DNA from: Hyparrhenia diplandra
Lineage: Eukaryota; Streptophyta; Magnoliopsida; Poales; Poaceae
Reading direction: 5' to 3'
NCBI GenBank assembly: GCA_015847255.1
Contig: JADLZK010007647.1
Span: 434,001 to 498,000, forward strand
DNA: 64,000 nt
Below the pieces are notes generated by a model. That model worked only from the letters and a program-made list of their open reading frames with translations, ran no database searches and was not told the origin of the DNA. Position 1 is the first letter of the stretch, and each line of letters starts with the position of its first letter. The position numbers and the translations under genes were made by a program. Below are positions 59,933 to 64,000 of this stretch, one piece after another.

Positions 59933-60736
59933 ATGATGTCGAGAAGGAGGTTGTGTGGATCCACAATTGTCTCGCTTGTGGTGGTCACGGCGTTGCTGGT
60001 TCAACCGGCGGTGAGCAGGACCGACGCTCATCAAGTCATCGAGGTCGCTGCCTCGTGCGCGAAAAAGTGCCACGACATGTGCGCCGTCCTGCCTAAAAGC
60101 GAGGATCCCTTCTGCGACAAGCGGTGCAACTCCGTCTCCATCTTCAACACCGGCGTCGTCGATCGCGCCGCCCTAGACCGAGACCCGGAGACGTCCTCAA
60201 TAGCGCTGCAGGAGATACAGATGTGCTCGAATGAGTGCTACCTGTGGTGCACCGTCCCCGAGGCCGCCAGCAGCTGCAAGGACAGGTGCACAGACTCCTT
60301 CCGCCCCTTCGGCCCGGCCCTCGCCGCCCTCGGCAAGGGCATGGCGGCGAGCGGCCTCGCTGGTCCGGCGAACCCGCGTGCCCCAGGTAAGGATGACTCC
60401 AAGCCTTTTCAGACCTGCAGCGAGGCCTGCAACCGCAAGTGCGCCGCGAGGGCTGGCCAAGGCAAAACCAAGGCGTGTGGCGGCAGCTGCGCCGAGGCCT
60501 GCGGCTTGTATGCTGCTGCGACCAGAGTGCTCCAGGATGCCGTGCCGCCGGCGGCAGTGCCAAGCCCGGTCGCGGTGGGTGAAGACACCTCCGCCAACAC
60601 ATTCAAGGCTTGCAGCCAGCACTGCGCCGCCAATGACAAGATGTGTACCACCAAGTGCGCCTTCGCCGGCTACATTGTCAACAAGGCCAAGGCGTCCATG
60701 AAGCTGGCCACGGGCAGCTTTGCCGTGCCATCGTGA
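59933..60736 (+). CDS. Secreted cysteine-rich protein with four CxxxC modules (intronless, 267 aa)
   Basis: The first ATG gives a basic start and a hydrophobic stretch (residues 11-24, SLVVVTALLV), a clear signal peptide probably cleaved near residue 28. The mature part has 20 cysteines in four modules: C42-x3-C-x3-C50-x10-C61-x3-C65; C98-x3-C-x3-C106-x8-C115-x3-C119; C162-x3-C-x3-C170-x11-C182-x3-C-x3-C190; and C227-x3-C231-x6-C238-x3-C242. They are separated by Ala/Pro/Gly-rich linkers. Paired CxxxC motifs are typical of alpha-hairpinin defence peptides known from grasses, and a C-x3-C-x3-C start also recalls plant thionin-like proteins; neither assignment is certain. Codon use is strongly GC-rich, as in many expressed grass single-exon genes, and the frame is intact. 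Likely role: an apoplastic or vacuolar peptide precursor. Confidence 0.8.
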   Translation: MMSRRRLCGSTIVSLVVVTALLVQPAVSRTDAHQVIEVAASCAKKCHDMCAVLPKSEDPFCDKRCNSVSIFNTGVVDRAALDRDPETSSIALQEIQMCSNECYLWCTVPEAASSCKDRCTDSFRPFGPALAALGKGMAASGLAGPANPRAPGKDDSKPFQTCSEACNRKCAARAGQGKTKACGGSCAEACGLYAAATRVLQDAVPPAAVPSPVAVGEDTSANTFKACSQHCAANDKMCTTKCAFAGYIVNKAKASMKLATGSFAVPS

Positions 60737-61285
60737 GTCAAGTATCGGGAACAAAATCCAGAAAAGAATTAAATTTTCAATCCTCCGTGGAAGAAAGGGC
60801 AAGCCATAGGCTATGAGGTCCTTATATAGTTCAACTCTTGGATCAGTTTTACAGAATCATATCATGTTACGTCGTCATGTGTTACTATTCTTTTCATTCT
60901 TTCTTTTTATGTGTATATATTAATTCTGTTGGGAAGGTTTATTATCTTATGACATATCATATGTGTTTCTTGTTAATCATTGCAATCTACCCGTTCATCA
61001 CTTCCAGAATTCACGACATAGATGCATGGCGGGAGATGGGCATATCTTATATTTGAATTAAACAAACATGGCTTTGGAGTTTTCGAACGAGCACTACTAC
61101 AGAATTGGCATTAAATGCCGATCCCATTAGTGCCAGATTTGACTGAACTGCCACGGATGATGACCCATCTCCCGCCACACAAATACAAGGAAACCCAGCA
61201 AACAAGCCGATCGACCACTAAGTCCATATCGTACCAGAAAACAATTAACACTAGCTTGTTATTAGTTTGACACGTTACTATATAT
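60737..61285. other. 3' UTR of the cysteine-rich gene and spacer
   Basis: Transcribed-looking AT-rich sequence follows the stop. No further gene; the short plus frame at 60838-61056 is AT-driven. Confidence 0.45.
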
Positions 61286-61316
61286 ACTAGCAAATATGCC
61301 CGTGCATTGCTACGGG
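61286..61316 (-). mobile_element. Helitron 3' terminus, minus strand
   Basis: On the minus strand, CCCGT-AGCAATGC-ACGGG (61316-61299) is followed by CATATTTG and CTAGT ending at 61286. This hairpin is a very common Helitron 3' end in grasses. The body extends to the right; the 5' end was not identified. Confidence 0.72.
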
Positions 61317-62248
61317 GGCATACGTTTTTAAAAGTCTGCTTGGCACAACCATAACGTTTGTTTTTGCAAACAGCTTGTAGATGAATCTTTAAAAAACTAC
61401 TCCGCGCGGATAAAGTGGTATGAAGCTGAAATAACAACAACTTCACCTAGCTAGCACCTCTGCACCCAACATTGTGTGGATGGCAATTGTGAAGAGGGTC
61501 GTCTCAACATGTGCAACTGTACATCGGGCCGTGGTAGGGGTGTGGACGTCAAGGGTATGGGTGCAGACATCGGGGGCATGGCTGCCATCACAGGAGCTCG
61601 ATCGTCATGGGGGCGCGAATGCTATAGCATGTTCGCGGGATGCGAATGTCTGCCTTTGGGGCGAGCATATATGGCTCGGCCACCGGGCCATGCCTGCTAG
61701 GGTGTCATGGCATAGGGTCACGATGATAGGAGCATGTCGATGGCTTCGAGCCAGGGCCATGTTCATCCGAGCACTTGTGCAGATTGGTAGAGATCGAGGC
61801 GAGGGAACACAGAACAAATTGAAGGGAGGGAAAAAGAAAGATGACACTAGGTCAATTTCATTCTTTTTGTCACCTCAAGGAGCTGTGTTGCCAAATAGTT
61901 CATTAAAATAGCTACGGTAAAACTGTTCGTGAAACTGAATCTAAGAAACCAAACAGTGCCAGAATATGTTTGTGAACCTTGACCTTGGTCATCGAAAGTT
62001 ACATCCTCTCATTACCAAAGTAAACGAGTCATAACATCTATCCTATATTGGTTTGATTTGTCTTGGTTTAGATTATTGGTATAGTTACGGTTATAGTATA
62101 TTGCAATCCGATGAGACCTGTGTACTAAAAAAAAAAAGTAATCCAATAAGATGGAGAAACAGACAGCTCGCGTTTTGGAGCAGTATTTGTTTTGTTTTGT
62201 TAGGAAATAAAGAAAGAGTATTTGTTGGTACGCGTTCCTATAAATAGT
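61317..62248. other. Helitron interior or spacer, no gene recognised
   Basis: A 145-codon frame at 61474-61911 (VWTSRVWVQTSGAWLP...) has no domain and runs through repeated gggggcgcg / atgggtgcagacatcggggg-like DNA. No replicase or helicase motif was seen. Confidence 0.4.
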
Positions 62249-62443
62249 TTATTTATTATTATCTATGAGAAAACTATCGGCGTTATGCAGTAAGTGGTAG
62301 CGGCGTTCCGTCTCACGATGATAGGGGTAGGGTTTACGTTCGTGTGTTCGGAGGGGAGAGTGAGTGCGTGTGCGTGTTGTGAGCGTCTGCGTTGTACTGT
62401 GTCAAAAAAAAAAAGTTTATTTATTTTTATCTATGAGAAAACT
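62249..62443 (+). mobile_element. Short retroposon (SINE or truncated LINE) with 29-bp target duplication
   Basis: A 137-bp insert (62278-62414) ends in an A run and is bounded by direct repeats of 29 bp (gtttatttattattatctatg... at 62249-62277; the copy at 62415-62443 differs by one base). A poly-A tail plus a long target duplication is the mark of LINE-mediated insertion. No clear pol III boxes were seen, so a 5'-truncated LINE end is as likely as a SINE. Confidence 0.8.
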
Positions 62444-62711
62444 AAGAAAACATAGAGGGAGACGACGGTAAAAGGACGTAATGTGCAGGTGGAAGCGGAA
62501 TCGATGCAGGGACGTCCTTTATTACGATTCCTCTTTAGATTACTCAAAAAAAAAAAGATGATGTGGTTGGACATGCGGATGTGAAAAGAAAAGAGCGAAA
62601 CAAATAAATGTGACGACATATATCAAGTTGTGATTGTGAAACAAAAAAAAAAAAAAACATATGACGCTGTATCGAGTTTTTCTTTCCGTAACATATCCAA
62701 TTTAAAGTGTG

Positions 62712-62910
62712 TTTGCCATGCATATCATATTCAAATTAAACTGACTGACGTACGTGTGAGGTTGCCATGCATATCATATTCAAATTAATCTACCTGACGT
62801 GCCACATTTGGATTCATGCTCGTGAGGAAACAGAGCTTGACAATGCTGTGCAAGGTGATGTTACCAACGGCCTTGACAATGCTGTGAAAGGTGATGTGCG
62901 ACAATGTGAA
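62712..62910. repeat. Two short tandem duplications
   Basis: gccatgcatatcatattcaa recurs at 62715 and 62764 (49-bp period). cttgacaatgctgtg-aaggtgatgt recurs at 62836 and 62872 (36-bp period, in frame, giving LDNAVQGDV and LDNAVKGDV in the frame 62767-62976). That frame is only 69 codons and is not called as a gene. Confidence 0.75.
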
Positions 62911-63088
62911 GAGGAGCGAGGAGCAGCCGTTCATGGCGCGGACATATTTTTTTATGGCAGAATTTTCCCGTTTTAGCTAGGGGGCACACGAACAGAAGAC
63001 AAAAGTTTTCCTGATTTTATCGGACACGGACGTGTGGGGACGACACGGATAAGTGGGCGACAAAAACTTTCATATATACTGGTGTAAT

Positions 63089-63382
63089 GCTCATTTGGAT
63101 CCATGGGCTAGAGTTGTTTGAGCTAGTTTTGGCTTAACTAGCCCCAAACAGGAGGGCTAGTTTGGGCTAAATGCAACTAGTGCCATCCAAAATCACTAGC
63201 CCCTTCAAAAGGTGATTATTGGTGCTAGTTTGAGTTGAGACCACTGAAAACTCATTTCTTTCTCCTTATCATTCATGGAAAATGCATATTTATTATCAAA
63301 CTAGCCTATGGATCCAAAACACCTTTAAGGTAGAGCTAGTTTGGGGCTAACTCTAGCTCTAGGCTAGAGTATCCAAACAGGG
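63089..63382. mobile_element. Foldback MITE
   Basis: Left atttggatccatgggctagag faces right ctctaggctagagtatccaaa as an imperfect inverted repeat. The arms are rich in gctagtttgggct motifs, the form of hAT-like foldback MITEs common near grass genes. A clean 8-bp duplication was not identified. Confidence 0.6.
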
Positions 63383-63827
63383 TAGTTGAAGTGCTCTGAT
63401 ATATTTTCCTCGCTCAACTGGCTTGTCGGTCCGTTCCTTAATTTTGAGCAAACAACGGAAACAGTTTGGAACACACATGCAACATACACACACACGTACA
63501 TTGCATTGCATTAGATGGTAAATTTATTATATATAAAAGAGACAGCAACAAAGCGAGGCGTACAATAACGAAGACTTTATTATATATCGAAGTAAAATGT
63601 TGATAACATAGAAATTAAAAGTAAATGAGCAAATAAAGCAAACCACGCTGCCAGGTAGCAGAACACAAATTAAAGATCTCACGTACGTACCTACCGACTC
63701 TGGATCGGTAAGGTATACATAAGACTTTATTATATATGTAGTAAAATGGAAAAGAACGAAATTCAATTCCGATCCTTCTTGCGGCGTACCGGCCGGCCGG
63801 CCATAGTTAAGGTGCATGCAGTGGAAA
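63383..63827. other. Spacer and probable 3' UTR of the minus-strand peptide gene
   Basis: A direct repeat, agactttattatatat-gaagtaaaat-like, occurs near 63572 and 63722. The last ~100 bp before 63827 are likely transcribed 3' UTR of the gene at the window edge. Confidence 0.45.
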
Positions 63828-64000
63828 CTAAATTAACGAGCACCGACAACCGAAGAGCGCGCTGCAGCGACAGTGGTTGCTGCAACACTCAGACCTGGAG
63901 TCGCAACCGTCTCCAAGCTCCTTGCAACCAAGCTTAGTTGCATCCAGCTGGTCGGTATTGGATGACGAGTAGAAGTTGCCGGTGGCTGCTGATGCCGTCG
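63828..64000 (-). CDS. 3' end of a small eight-cysteine knottin-like peptide gene (5' part outside window)
   Basis: On the minus strand a frame enters from the window edge and stays open for 56 codons to TAG at 63828-63830. The first ~24 residues look like propeptide (SSSNTDQLDATKLG). The last 32 hold eight cysteines spaced C-x6-C-x5-CC-x3-C-x-C-x5-C-x-C. The order C...C...CC...C...C fits an inhibitor cystine knot, and the paired CxC motifs would add a fourth disulfide. The start codon, presumably with a signal peptide, lies beyond the window. Plant knottins are usually defence or protease-inhibitor peptides; activity here is unknown. Confidence 0.65.
   Translation of the reverse strand, partial: TASAATGNFYSSSNTDQLDATKLGCKELGDGCDSRSECCSNHCRCSALFGCRCSLI

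Noticed and set aside
60144..60802. Antisense and shifted frames inside the cysteine-rich gene (up to 201 codons)
   Set aside because: Shadow frames of a GC-rich coding sequence; only the plus frame has a signal peptide and ordered cysteines.

Overview
This is a nuclear plant genome window, most likely from a grass (Poaceae). The evidence is intron-rich genes with GC-rich first exons, a Stowaway-type MITE, several Helitron 3' ends, CACTA-type subterminal repeats, and LTR retrotransposons typical of grass intergenic DNA. I cannot name the species. I found no rRNA, tRNA, CRISPR array or operon.

Layout. Positions 170-480 hold the last exon of an unrecognised membrane-protein-like gene. Positions 5011-10725 hold a six-exon RING-H2 gene of the RFI2 type. 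Positions 11857-18905 hold a 16-exon gamma-tubulin complex component 4 (GCP4) gene; its fourth intron carries a complete, recently inserted non-autonomous LTR element with a perfect 5-bp target duplication. Positions 19.4-24.7 kb are mostly repeats and decayed mobile DNA.

Positions 25-49 kb hold four minus-strand copies of one LCAT-like (lecithin:cholesterol acyltransferase-like) gene, at about 25.1-26.4, 35.0-36.3, 39.9-41.3 and 47.5-48.5 kb. They are separated by LTR retrotransposon debris, a solo copia LTR nested in a gypsy LTR, and CACTA-like pieces. Each copy brings its own flank and a promoter with an ~80-bp tandem repeat. Three of the four have Ala in place of the catalytic Ser; the fourth has Ser but a disrupted motif. 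Three copies are clearly broken, and the first is open except for a 2-bp slip.

Positions 49-59.7 kb are mostly transposon-derived, with a PPR-gene relic. Positions 59933-60736 encode an intact secreted protein with four repeated CxxxC cysteine modules. The right edge (63828-64000, minus) holds the 3' end of a gene for a small eight-cysteine, knottin-like peptide.

Quality note. Both housekeeping genes have intact splice sites and exon phases but carry several 1-2 bp indels in short runs. This pattern looks more like base-calling or consensus error than true decay, so frameshifts in the window, including those in the LCAT-like copies, should be read with that in mind.
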